A DNA stretch of 18,529 nucleotides, taken from assembly GCA_964236495.1 (NCBI GenBank), contig CAXSBR010000037.1, positions 1 through 18,529 of the forward strand, given 5' to 3'. Below, in pieces: positions 12,601 to 18,529 of the stretch (positions are counted from its first letter, which is position 1; every line of letters starts with the position of its first letter). The translations under genes and the position numbers were made by a program. The notes beneath the pieces are model-generated. The model ran no database searches. It was not told the origin of the DNA and saw only the letters and a program-made list of their open reading frames with translations. Origin of the DNA: CAXSBR01 sp964236495 (GTDB lineage: Bacteria; Actinomycetota; Actinomycetes; Mycobacteriales; Jatrophihabitantaceae).

Positions 12601-13485
12601 GTGCGGGTCGTGTCGTTGCTGCCGTCTGCGACGGAGATCGTCTACGCGTTGGGCTTGGGCGATGATCTCGTGGGGGTGAGTTTCGAGTGTGACGAGCCGC
12701 CAACGGCCCGCCGCGACAAGACCATTGTCGTGGCCGGACGGGACACCACGGCGATGACACCCGCGGCGATCGACGCCTACGTCCGGGCCCGCGTCGCTGC
12801 CGGTGAGGACCTGTACACGCTGCATGCCGATGCGCTCGCCAGCCTGGATCCTGACGTCATCCTTACTCAAGACTTGTGTCGGGTCTGCGCCCTACCTGCC
12901 GGGCAGGTGGAACAGGCTTTGGACTATCTGGGCTGCCACGCCGACGTCGTCTCCTTAGACCCGCACACCCTCGACGAGGTGCTGGCCAGCATCCTGCTCG
13001 TCGGGGACCGCTGCGGCACCGCCGAACGGGCCGGCGCTCTAGTCGCGCAGCTGAGCGCCCGGCTGGACATCGTGGCCGCCTCGGTCGCCGGACGGCCTCG
13101 ACCGACCGTCGCAGTGGTGGAGTGGGTGGACCCGCCGTTCACTGCCGGGCATTGGGTGCCTGACCTGATCACCGCCGCGGGTGGTGTCCCGGTTACCGGC
13201 GCTCCCGGCGGGCGGTCAGCGCAGAGCAGCTGGGAGCAGATCGGCGCCGCCCACCCCGACCTGGTGCTGGTCGCGCCGTGTGGGTTCCACCTCGACGCCG
13301 CGGTCGGGCAAGCTGCCGCCGTAGCGAAACAGTTGCCTGGCGTGCCGGTGTGGGCCATCGACGCCGACGGGCTCGTGGTACGTCCCGGCCCCCGACTGGT
13401 TGACGGCGTCGAAGCGATCGCCGCCATCCTGCACCCCGACCTCGTTCCCAAACCCCCTCCAGGCTGCATCACCCGCGTCGCCTGA
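12601..13485 (+). CDS. BtuF-like periplasmic-binding-fold protein without signal peptide
   Basis: The 294-residue product belongs to the helical-backbone metal/cobalamin-binding family (Peripla_BP_2). It starts directly at MRVVSLLPSATEIVYALGLG, the first beta-alpha unit, continues with VGVSFECDEPP and ILTQDLCRVCALP, and in the second lobe VAVVEWVDPPFTAGHWVPDL, then HPDLVLVAPCGFHLDAA. This is the cobalamin-binding subgroup. There is no signal peptide or lipobox, so the protein should stay in the cytoplasm; related proteins without export signals are widespread, with unclear roles. No ABC permease or ATPase is adjacent. GTG 12601 is set by family alignment; its Shine-Dalgarno is weak. It is intact and begins 86 bp after the IS30 right end. 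Confidence 0.82.
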   Translation: MRVVSLLPSATEIVYALGLGDDLVGVSFECDEPPTARRDKTIVVAGRDTTAMTPAAIDAYVRARVAAGEDLYTLHADALASLDPDVILTQDLCRVCALPAGQVEQALDYLGCHADVVSLDPHTLDEVLASILLVGDRCGTAERAGALVAQLSARLDIVAASVAGRPRPTVAVVEWVDPPFTAGHWVPDLITAAGGVPVTGAPGGRSAQSSWEQIGAAHPDLVLVAPCGFHLDAAVGQAAAVAKQLPGVPVWAIDADGLVVRPGPRLVDGVEAIAAILHPDLVPKPPPGCITRVA

Positions 13486-13519
13486 CTTCGCCGTCCACTT
13501 CTGGGATGCGCTGCTGGGT

Positions 13520-13786
13520 ATGTCAACTACGCTGAAGTCGCATGACTGGCAACGGGTCGTCTCCGGGCTGCCGCTTCCGCCATAGGCGCCCACCACGCTG
13601 CTGGCCGACGACCGTCTTGTCCGTGTACAACGGCTGGTGCTGGCACCCCGCCTCTACACCGCGAACCACCATGGTCGCCGTCCCGGGGCAGTGTTCAAAA
13701 CGCCCAACGCGTTGACCGGAGATCTGAAGGTTTCACCGACCTACCGACGGGCGCCAGCGCGGGAATGTGTCAGATATCAACGTTGA
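13520..13786 (+). pseudogene. Small hypothetical ORF split by an in-frame TAG
   Basis: From ATG 13520 the frame reads MSTTLKSHDWQRVVSGLPLP and P to TAG (13583-13585). It continues in the same frame for 66 codons with protein-like sequence (LLADDRLVRVQRLVLAPRLY, then TANHHGRRPGAVFKTPNALT) to TGA 13784-13786. Third positions are mostly G or C on both sides of the TAG. I do not recognise the family. The frame is also open upstream of the ATG to the end of the BtuF-like gene. The rest of this gap up to 13880 shows nothing else convincing. Confidence 0.35.
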
Positions 13787-13880
13787 CCGGCACGCCGGCC
13801 GCGCGGCGACGGCGCCCGCTGAGCGCGCGGCAGCGGTCGAGCCGCTCGCGTGTAGAGCGGCCGATCCGGGGTCGCGGTCC

Positions 13881-13970
13881 TTACAGGGAACGCTCCGCGT
13901 TGTAGATTGCGCTGGAGTCGTTGTAGGGCTTTCGGATATATCCGGTTTGGGATGGGCCAGGTGAGATCGT
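13881..13970 (-). pseudogene. Probable original C-terminal end of the DUF4238 gene
   Basis: Downstream of the TGA read at 13971 the minus strand still looks coding. A segment in a shifted frame from about 14080 to 13952 reads DNLIREEGLFANASAKVGG, then RSRFSLNDLTWPI. A second shift near 13948-13956 returns to the original frame with GYIRKPYNDSSAIYNAERSL and TAA at 13881-13883. A one-base loss near 14079 and a one-base gain in the GGG at 13949-13951 would explain it. Confidence 0.45.
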
Positions 13971-15038
13971 TCAGCGAGAACCGGCTTCGGTCGTGTTGGC
14001 TCGGCATGGGCGGTGTAGGGCCACCGACCTTGGCCGAGGCGTTGGCGAACAAGCCCTCTTCGCGAATGAGGTTGTCCACTTGTCGGCATAAATACGTTCG
14101 CCGATCGGCTTGGGCAGCTGGAGCGCCCCGATGGGGTCTTCATCGGGGCGCTCGTAGATGTACCTGTGAGCGCGGTTCGCCGTTTCCTGGTTGATCGACC
14201 GCGCGATCTGGGTGGTTCCGGGATGCCAGGAGTCGGGGACGGCATCGACGTTCGAGGTGTAGCGGCGGAGCCGTTGGCGCGGCTGGATGGTGAGAGCGCT
14301 CCGCCGAGTTAGAGGGATGAGGAAGAGGTCAGCCGTCAGGATGCCGATGCCCTCGTGGCTCGGGTAGTCCTCGTCGACGACCAGCGATACCGGATGGTCG
14401 GATGTCAAGATGGCCCGTTGCCGAAAGGGGTAGAGCGTCCAGTGACAGTCGTTCAGGTAGGCGGTTGTCCCAGGAAGCATCGACATCAGCAGCTCTGCGT
14501 GCTTCTTCACGTCCGGTTTTAGATCGGGTCCACCCTGCTTGACGATGTCTTGCCACTCAAGACTAAGTTCTTCATCGGAGATCGCCCTTCCGGTCGTGTC
14601 CTCTATGTGCTTACTCAACGCCTCCTTACCTGACACCCCGACGATAAGCTTGATCATTTCGGCGCTGACTCCTCCCTGGAATGCGCGCACATCCTCGCTG
14701 CGGAGGTGTTGAAGCGCGATCCATGCCGCTAGCGCCGTCCGATCCTGCGTGGAGCGCGGCCAGGTGCTCGAGGTAACCGAACGAAGCGCGGTCGCGGCAG
14801 GCCCTTCAATCTCCCCGAACGCAGACTCAATAGCGTCCGACCGCGTTCCGTCAGGGAGCGTGATTGTGTAGAAGTCTTTGATGACCGACGCGTTGCTGAG
14901 CGACAGCACATGGCTCTGGTCGCCAGGTAAGGCGACGCGCTTGATCTGTTCGTTCTCGTCGGCGAAGCCGCGTAGGTAGAACTTCGATACCACGTGCTGT
15001 CGGCGTCTGAGCTGCGCCACCATGCCCCCAGTAGTCAT
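13971..15038 (-). CDS. DUF4238-domain protein, C-terminus frame-disrupted
   Basis: The product has the DUF4238 hallmark near its start, RRRQHVVSKFYLRGFADENE, then strand-rich sequence, RTALAAWIALQHLRSEDVRAF, and the later conserved CHWTLYPFRQRAILTSDHPV and FLIPLTRRSALTIQP. DUF4238 proteins are soluble, of unknown biochemistry, and common in accessory and defence-like regions. The start is uncertain among 15062 (GTG), 15038 (ATG) and 15023 (ATG, after TGGGGG). After GERIYADK the reading becomes Pro/Arg-rich (KRACSPTPRPRS), while an adjacent frame becomes clearly coding. The last 35 or so residues are therefore probably out of frame, with the true end at 13881. Codon use otherwise resembles the neighbours. 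Confidence 0.78.
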   Translation of the reverse strand: MTTGGMVAQLRRRQHVVSKFYLRGFADENEQIKRVALPGDQSHVLSLSNASVIKDFYTITLPDGTRSDAIESAFGEIEGPAATALRSVTSSTWPRSTQDRTALAAWIALQHLRSEDVRAFQGGVSAEMIKLIVGVSGKEALSKHIEDTTGRAISDEELSLEWQDIVKQGGPDLKPDVKKHAELLMSMLPGTTAYLNDCHWTLYPFRQRAILTSDHPVSLVVDEDYPSHEGIGILTADLFLIPLTRRSALTIQPRQRLRRYTSNVDAVPDSWHPGTTQIARSINQETANRAHRYIYERPDEDPIGALQLPKPIGERIYADKWTTSFAKRACSPTPRPRSVALHRPCRANTTEAGSR

Positions 15039-15110
15039 TGCCAATAAATCATGGTGCGGCACGGTCAGGCAGCATGCGACTATCGGATAATCGCCTGACG
15101 ATGGGCGTGG

Positions 15111-15326
15111 TCAGCCGATGCAGGGCAGCGCAATTGTGCGTTGAAAGCCGTGTGCCGACTGGAAGCTGAGGGACAGCGTCGTCGCTGTCGGTGACGGCGT
15201 CGGCCGGAAGTGCCGCACGAACCGCCACGGAAAGTCCTCCCCGCCGGCCTCTGCGGAACAGGTTCGGTATCTGCGGCCCTCATCATCGGCGACAGCGACG
15301 TCGATACGTGCAAGCCGTTCTGCCGG
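15111..15326 (-). other. In-frame continuation of the downstream-cut hypothetical gene
   Basis: Directly after the TAG at 15327-15329 the same minus-strand frame runs 71 more codons with strongly protein-like sequence (PAERLARIDVAVADDEGRRY, then GGEDFPWRFVRHFRP and FQSAHGFQRTIALPCIG) to TGA 15111-15113. It has no start codon of its own with a Shine-Dalgarno. It is best read as the C-terminal third of the gene at 15327-15695. Confidence 0.5.
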
Positions 15327-15695
15327 CTATGGTGGAGGCTGCGTCATACTGCCGGCCAGGGCTGTGTCCGCCCACTCGCGGGTGGCCGCGGCATGGCCGT
15401 GCCCGAGGTGCCCACCGGGAGGTTCTCGACCGTCGAGTATCAACGTCAGGTGGTTGGCGATTGAGGCACCCGCCAGGTAGACGTCCACGCCGTCGACATG
15501 AGCCACGAGGGTCTCCGGCACCGCCAGCGCGACCCTCTGCACCTGGGTGACGTGGACCAGGTAGACCCAGTCCGGGTCGTAAAAGTCTGCATGGACCAAG
15601 CCTTCCTCGAGCAGTTCCTTGCTGCTCGGCAGCGCAGGTCCTTGGCCCGACCTGCCGAAGGCCAGCTCGCTTGTAGCCCTGCTCAAATCGACCAC
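15327..15695 (-). CDS. Hypothetical protein, interrupted by in-frame TAG
   Basis: The GTG at 15695 begins a 122-residue frame: a polar N-terminus, HADFYDPDWVYLVHVTQVQR, VALAVPETLVAHVDGVDVYL, ASIANHLTLILDGREPPGGH and a His/Ala-rich end. Alternating hydrophobic residues suggest a mixed alpha/beta domain. Third positions are strongly G/C. The frame ends at TAG but continues open for 71 coding-like codons to 15111, giving 194 residues if the TAG is ignored. A CAG-to-TAG change would be a single base. No family recognised and no signal peptide. The GTG has only a short GGAG very close upstream. Confidence 0.55.
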   Translation of the reverse strand: MVDLSRATSELAFGRSGQGPALPSSKELLEEGLVHADFYDPDWVYLVHVTQVQRVALAVPETLVAHVDGVDVYLAGASIANHLTLILDGREPPGGHLGHGHAAATREWADTALAGSMTQPPP

Positions 15696-15759
15696 AACTC
15701 CGACGCTAGCGCCAGCGAAACCTACACGGCCAGCTCACCGCGATGCACTGCCCGTTGAA

Positions 15760-15771
15760 CCCTGACCAGGG
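15760..15771. other. Short palindrome in the 15696-15915 intergenic gap
   Basis: CCCTG and CAGGG flank an AC dinucleotide. The 220-bp gap between the hypothetical gene and the TetR gene contains no supported gene. The palindrome could be a small operator or chance. Confidence 0.2.
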
Positions 15772-15915
15772 ATTGGTTGGCAGCCGAAAGTTGCTGTGGC
15801 CGATTAATCAGACGTCGCAAAGACGAACGCTGTGCGGGACCGACGCACCGATAGTCGATCCCCTACCGGTCAAGGGCTTCCAGCGCGCGGCCCCGGGGGT
15901 GGGGCGGTGCGCGCA

Positions 15916-16509
15916 CTACGGACGCTTGGCAGTGAGCGCGATGCTGTCGACAGCGGCGCGGGCGATGCGACTCATCGTCGTCCTATCCATCCCTGCCTTC
16001 GCAAGAGCCTCGAGCCCGCGGTGGGTGGTGAGGATCAATCCGCCGAGCGCCTCGGCATCCTGGGCCGGATCTACGAGCCCGGCGTACTGCGCCTGCTCGA
16101 CGAGGCGGCGGCAGATGTCGAGCAGCGTCCTGTAGGCCGCCAGCGATCGGGCCGCGATGGCGTCGTTCTCCCACGCCAGCTCGGCGGTGGCCTTGGCAAG
16201 CAGACAGCCACGCCGGTCGACGTCATCCAACGGCGCGAGCAGCCAGCCATGGAGGCGATCGAGCGCCTGGTCCTCGGGGCCTTCGAGCAAGGCGGCAGCG
16301 CTATTGTCTGACGCCGCCGAGCAGTACTCCTCGAACACTCGTTGGAACAAGGCTTCCTTGTCGCCGAACGCGCCGTACAGGCTGCCCTTGCTGAGCCCCG
16401 TCGCTCGGGAAAGCTCCTCGACGGAGGTGCCGTGGTAGCCGGTCTCGTTGAACCGCCGGCGCGCGGCGACCAGAACGTCGTTCTCTTCGAACAACCGCGG
16501 TCGCGCCAT
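15916..16509 (-). CDS. TetR/AcrR-family transcriptional repressor
   Basis: The 197-residue product starts with the TetR DNA-binding domain: MARPRLFEENDVLVAARRRF, NETGYHGTSVEELSRATGLS and KGSLYGAFGDKEALFQRVF, covering residues 1-60 with the helix-turn-helix at about 28-48. The rest is the helical ligand-binding and dimerisation domain (CLLAKATAELAWEND, ICRRLVEQAQYAGLVDPAQD, LTTHRGLEALAKAG), resembling regulators of oxidoreductases and efflux. It is divergent from the SDR gene across 78 bp that hold two tandem palindromes. It almost certainly represses both genes until a small inducer, perhaps the SDR substrate, binds. ATG 16509 has no Shine-Dalgarno, consistent with a leaderless mRNA. Confidence 0.9.
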   Translation of the reverse strand: MARPRLFEENDVLVAARRRFNETGYHGTSVEELSRATGLSKGSLYGAFGDKEALFQRVFEEYCSAASDNSAAALLEGPEDQALDRLHGWLLAPLDDVDRRGCLLAKATAELAWENDAIAARSLAAYRTLLDICRRLVEQAQYAGLVDPAQDAEALGGLILTTHRGLEALAKAGMDRTTMSRIARAAVDSIALTAKRP

Positions 16510-16515
16510 GAGGCG

Positions 16516-16544
16516 ATGCTACAACGTTCTGAACATTCGGTACA
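16516..16544 (-). promoter_or_regulatory. Possible promoter of the TetR gene
   Basis: On the minus strand TAGCAT (16516-16521) could be the -10, with TGTACC (16539-16544) 17 bp upstream as a poor -35. The -10 lies six bases before the ATG, again suggesting a leaderless message. It overlaps operator 1, implying autorepression. Confidence 0.4.
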
Positions 16545-16548
16545 GAAC
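16526..16548. promoter_or_regulatory. TetR operator 1
   Basis: GTTCTGAAC and GTACAGAAC are nearly perfect inverted arms (8 of 9) around ATTCG. It lies 22 bp from operator 2, centre to centre, two helical turns, so two dimers could bind the same face of the DNA. It overlaps the predicted promoter of the TetR gene. Confidence 0.75.
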
Positions 16549-16570
16549 TTCTGGACGTTCGGTCCAGAAC
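16548..16570. promoter_or_regulatory. TetR operator 2
   Basis: CTTCTGGAC and GTCCAGAAC flank GTTCG, with 8 of 9 arm bases paired. It has the same architecture as operator 1 and shares one base with it. It covers the -35 element of the SDR promoter. Confidence 0.78.
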
Positions 16571-16580
16571 CCCCTACAGT
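16552..16580 (+). promoter_or_regulatory. Promoter of the SDR gene
   Basis: TGGACG (16552-16557) and TACAGT (16575-16580) are separated by exactly 17 bp. Seven bases separate the -10 from the ATG at 16588, so transcription would start at or next to the start codon and yield a leaderless mRNA. This is common in actinomycetes and fits the absence of a Shine-Dalgarno. Confidence 0.6.
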
Positions 16581-16587
16581 GGACCGC

Positions 16588-17367
16588 ATGTTCAAAACCC
16601 TCACCCCAGCAGACACCACCGAGTTCGCCGGCAAGCGCGCAATCGTGACGGGAGGCAGCCGCGGAATCGGCGCCGCCATCGTGCAGCGGCTGCTCGACGG
16701 CGGCTCAACCGTCGTTACCACAGCGCGCAACACCACCGACGAAACGCCCAAGGCCGCCACCTTCATCGCAAGCGACATCAGAACGCTCTCGGGCGTGCAG
16801 ACCTTCGCCGCCGCAGCGCTGGACGCACTGGGCGGCGTCGACGTCGTGGTCAACAACGCGGGCGCAGCCCGCGCCCACCTCGCAGGCATCTCCTCCATCC
16901 CCGACGAGGAGTGGCTCGACGCCCTCGACCTCAACTTCCTCTCCGCCGTCAGGGTCAACAACATGCTGCTACCCGCGCTGCGCGAGGCCGGCGCAGGCAG
17001 CGCCATCGTCAACATCTCCTCGGTAGCGGCGCTCACCCCCGCGCCGCCGCTGGCTCACTACGGCGCCGCCAAAGCCGCGCTCAACGCTTACAGCAAGGCA
17101 CTGGCCGCTGAACTCGCACCCGCCGGGATCCGTGTCACCACGATCGTGCCCGGCAACGTGCTCACCCCGGGCGGCGACGCGGTCCGCCAGACCATCGCCG
17201 ATGCGATGGGCGCCTCGCTCGTCGACATGACCGCCGCCGTTCCCCTGGGTCGCCCCGGAGACCCCCGCGACATCGCCGAGGCCGTCGCCTACCTGGCATC
17301 AGATCGGGCGCAATGGGTAACCGGAACAACCCTTACCGTCGACGGCGGCGAGCTGCCCCTTATCTAG
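16588..17367 (+). CDS. Short-chain dehydrogenase/reductase (SDR)
   Basis: The 259-residue product is a classical SDR, an NAD(P)-dependent oxidoreductase with a Rossmann fold. The cofactor motif TGGSRGIG is at 21-28 and NNAG at 89-92. The catalytic Ser145, Tyr158 and Lys162 lie in NISSVAAL and HYGAAKAALNAY, and an Asn at 116 completes the tetrad. The C-terminal GRPGDPRDIAEAVAYLASD and VTGTTLTVDGGE are typical. The Arg25 in the glycine loop favours NADPH. It starts at the ATG just after its promoter and ends before a strong hairpin. It is controlled by the divergent TetR protein. Substrate unknown; it looks intact. Confidence 0.92.
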   Translation: MFKTLTPADTTEFAGKRAIVTGGSRGIGAAIVQRLLDGGSTVVTTARNTTDETPKAATFIASDIRTLSGVQTFAAAALDALGGVDVVVNNAGAARAHLAGISSIPDEEWLDALDLNFLSAVRVNNMLLPALREAGAGSAIVNISSVAALTPAPPLAHYGAAKAALNAYSKALAAELAPAGIRVTTIVPGNVLTPGGDAVRQTIADAMGASLVDMTAAVPLGRPGDPRDIAEAVAYLASDRAQWVTGTTLTVDGGELPLI

Positions 17368-17394
17368 ACCCAAGGCTCGATCAGCCCCGCACAC

Positions 17395-17448
17395 GGCCGG
17401 GCACCTGGCGCGAGGTGAAGACCGACTCACGTCGCCAGGTGCCCGGCC
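17395..17448 (+). terminator. Long perfect hairpin after the SDR gene
   Basis: GGCCGGGCACCTGGCG (17395-17410) and CGCCAGGTGCCCGGCC (17433-17448) are exact 16-bp reverse complements with a 22-base loop. The loop has its own 4-bp pair (GTGA at 17415-17418, TCAC at 17427-17430). It begins 27 bases after the SDR stop. It is probably a terminator; there is no T-run. Confidence 0.72.
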
Positions 17449-17732
17449 GGGCAGCGGACCGGCAGCCCGCCGCATCCGAAGACATGCACTCAAAGATGCC
17501 GCCTCAGGCTTGAGAGGTGGTTGTCCCAATAGCCGACCATCTGCCAGGACGCTCCGGCGCGTGTCCCTCGCCCAGTAGCCCGGGCGGCTTCAGCGTCCCG
17601 GCAGGCCTGTCCGCAATGAGATCCCGAATTCCTCCGTCCTACGGGACGGACCTGCAACGCGCACGTAGCGACGACGCGCCCAGCGGATGGTTATGCGGTA
17701 CGGCGCACAAGTCGGCAATCGACGGTTTGCTG
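17449..17732. other. 284-bp stretch without a supported gene, containing a small hairpin
   Basis: No convincing coding frame on either strand. A tight hairpin lies at 17633-17650 (TCCGTCC, loop TACG, GGACGGA), 83 bp beyond the original stop of the PH-SHOCT gene. It could be that gene's terminator. The frame shown by the broken gene crosses this region only as out-of-frame readthrough to 17639. Confidence 0.45.
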
Positions 17733-18336
17733 CTACATCCGGGCGATGAGTTCGGCCTTCTTGGCTTCGATTCACCGTTGTTGAGCAGGCCGCGGTCGCG
17801 GAGTGAAGCGAGGCGTTCGATCTGCGCTATCGGGTCGTCAGCCGAAGGCGACGACGGCGCGGCGGCCGCGGCCGCGGCCGCGGCCGCTTGCTGGTCTTCG
17901 CGCAGTGTGCGGAACGATCGAACCAGAGAGTCTGCTTGGCCGTGGACCATCGACTTCATGCCGGCGGTATGTCCGGCCGTGAAGATCTGCAGTGTCTCGC
18001 CGGTCATCTTCTTACCCACGGACATCGACGAAATGACGTTTAGATCGAACTGTTCGAGCGTTTCACTACAAGACTTTTCTCCAGGAAGAACAGTCGCTCG
18101 TCGGTGAGCACCACGAGCCCCTGCTTACCTTCGTATTGGCCTTGGCCCAGCTCGACGACATGCTCGCTGTGGTGCAGCAGGTTGGCCAGGTGGCGAAGCT
18201 CCTTACGGCCGAACAACCGGCCAGGCTTGCCCAGCCGTTCTGCGGCCACAGCGAGCCCGCGGTCATCGAACAGTTGGTCACCAACCGTCTCGACGATGTC
18301 GGCCGCCACCTCGTGATGCTTAGTTCCTGCAGGCAT
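17733..18336 (-). pseudogene. PH-domain / SHOCT protein gene with two one-base deletions
   Basis: The intended product has a YokE-like bacterial PH domain (LLHHSEHVVELGQGQYEGKQ, then GLVVLTDERLFFLEKSL). An Ala-rich linker and a C-terminal SHOCT motif (DDPIAQIERLASLRDRGLL, then an EFEAKKAELIARM-type helix) follow. As read, the first frame (start about 18336, open to 18450) ends at 18040 with a nonsense tail after EKSL. Inserting one base near 18070 restores SETLEQFDLNVISSMSVGKK. That second frame (ATG 18025 if used alone) runs to 17639, but its SHOCT helix is lost after LLNNGE. One T inserted near 17777 restores the helix and a TAG at 17733-17735. PH-SHOCT proteins are small cytoplasmic or membrane-associated proteins of uncertain role. 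Confidence 0.75.
17864..17887 (-). repeat. Four GGCCGC hexamers encoding poly-alanine
   Basis: Four perfect tandem copies of GGCCGC (overlapping NotI-type sites) encode most of a ten-Ala run in the linker of the PH-SHOCT gene. Such repeats change length by slippage in six-base, in-frame steps. Confidence 0.8.
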
Positions 18337-18421
18337 CGACACTCGACACACGGCCGCTGAGCCATCAGCCGTTGGTTTGATCTCGACGTCGACGTCTGGC
18401 AGACCAACTGTTCTCCAGCAG

Positions 18422-18439
18422 GGCGCGCTCGCTCGCGCC
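18422..18439. other. Inverted repeat upstream of the PH-SHOCT gene
   Basis: GGCGCG and CGCGCC flank CTCGCT, about 90 bp upstream of the probable start of the PH-SHOCT gene. The last 193 bases of the window (18337-18529) contain no supported gene, although the PH-SHOCT frame is open to 18450. It could be an operator or hairpin. Confidence 0.3.
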
Positions 18440-18529
18440 GTGGATGGCACCGGCGGGACCTTCAGGCTGAAGCTCTAGCCCGGTGCTTTCATGGTGACGG
18501 CGTGCCGGTGAACTGAAAAGTGCTCCAGG

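Noticed and set aside
1769..15329. A reassigned stop codon as the reason for the in-frame stops
   Set aside because: TAA, TGA and TAG are all involved, and the intact genes end normally with each of them, so no single codon can be reassigned.
15210..15464. Plus-strand open frame of 84 codons
   Set aside because: It is antisense to the better-supported interrupted hypothetical gene at 15111-15695.
16071..17036. A 321-codon minus-strand open frame across the TetR-SDR region
   Set aside because: It crosses the operator region and runs antisense to SDR and out of frame with TetR; translation is low-complexity Ser/Arg/Pro.
1..18529. CRISPR arrays, tRNA or rRNA genes
   Set aside because: No regularly spaced repeats, no cloverleaf with a CCA-type end and no rRNA-like conserved segments were seen on either strand.

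Overview
The window is high-GC DNA with GTG starts, purine-rich Shine-Dalgarno sites and third codon positions that are mostly G or C. The gene families (GAF-ANTAR regulator, DUF4232 lipoprotein, VIT-type transporter, DksA/TraR-like protein with an acidic N-terminus, an IS30 element of an actinobacterial type, TetR-SDR pair) point to an actinomycete. I cannot name a genus. It reads as accessory chromosome: short transcription units on both strands, many small hypothetical genes, one insertion sequence, and an unusual number of interrupted genes.

Layout. 1-1771: the tail of one gene, three small acidic hypothetical proteins, and a DksA/TraR-like zinc-finger protein. 1943-3875, minus strand: a hypothetical gene broken by an in-frame TGA, a SnoaL-like protein, and a GH5 glycoside hydrolase truncated by an in-frame TAA. 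4243-5192: an ABM-type monooxygenase divergent from a cupin. 5308-6716: a leader-like mini-ORF, a GAF-ANTAR regulator and a small membrane protein, closed by a perfect 16-bp hairpin. 6856-9061: a coiled-coil mini-protein, a VIT1/CCC1-like transporter and a secreted Kelch-type protein. 9149-11196: a start-less small ORF, an EthD fragment, a DUF4232 lipoprotein and a SAM methyltransferase. 11300-12514: a complete but damaged IS30-family element with 23-bp terminal inverted repeats. 12601-15695: a BtuF-like binding protein without signal peptide, a broken small ORF, a frame-disrupted DUF4238 gene and a hypothetical gene split by TAG. 15916-17448: a TetR repressor divergent from a short-chain dehydrogenase, with two tandem operators between them and a strong terminator-like hairpin after the dehydrogenase. 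17733-18336: a PH-SHOCT gene broken by two one-base deletions.

How it fits together. The best-supported regulatory unit is TetR/SDR: two near-identical palindromes 22 bp apart overlap both candidate promoters, and both mRNAs look nearly leaderless. The ABM monooxygenase, cupin, SnoaL-like, EthD and SDR genes suggest small-molecule oxidation or detoxification. ANTAR, DksA-like and VIT genes suggest stress and metal response.

The most striking property is pervasive interruption. At least six reading frames carry in-frame stops (TAA, TGA and TAG) with coding-like sequence continuing in the same frame, and at least three genes carry one-base indels. The SDR, TetR, BtuF-like, cupin, GAF-ANTAR and Kelch genes are intact. 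Either this is a decaying accessory island or the consensus sequence contains errors; read-level evidence would decide.
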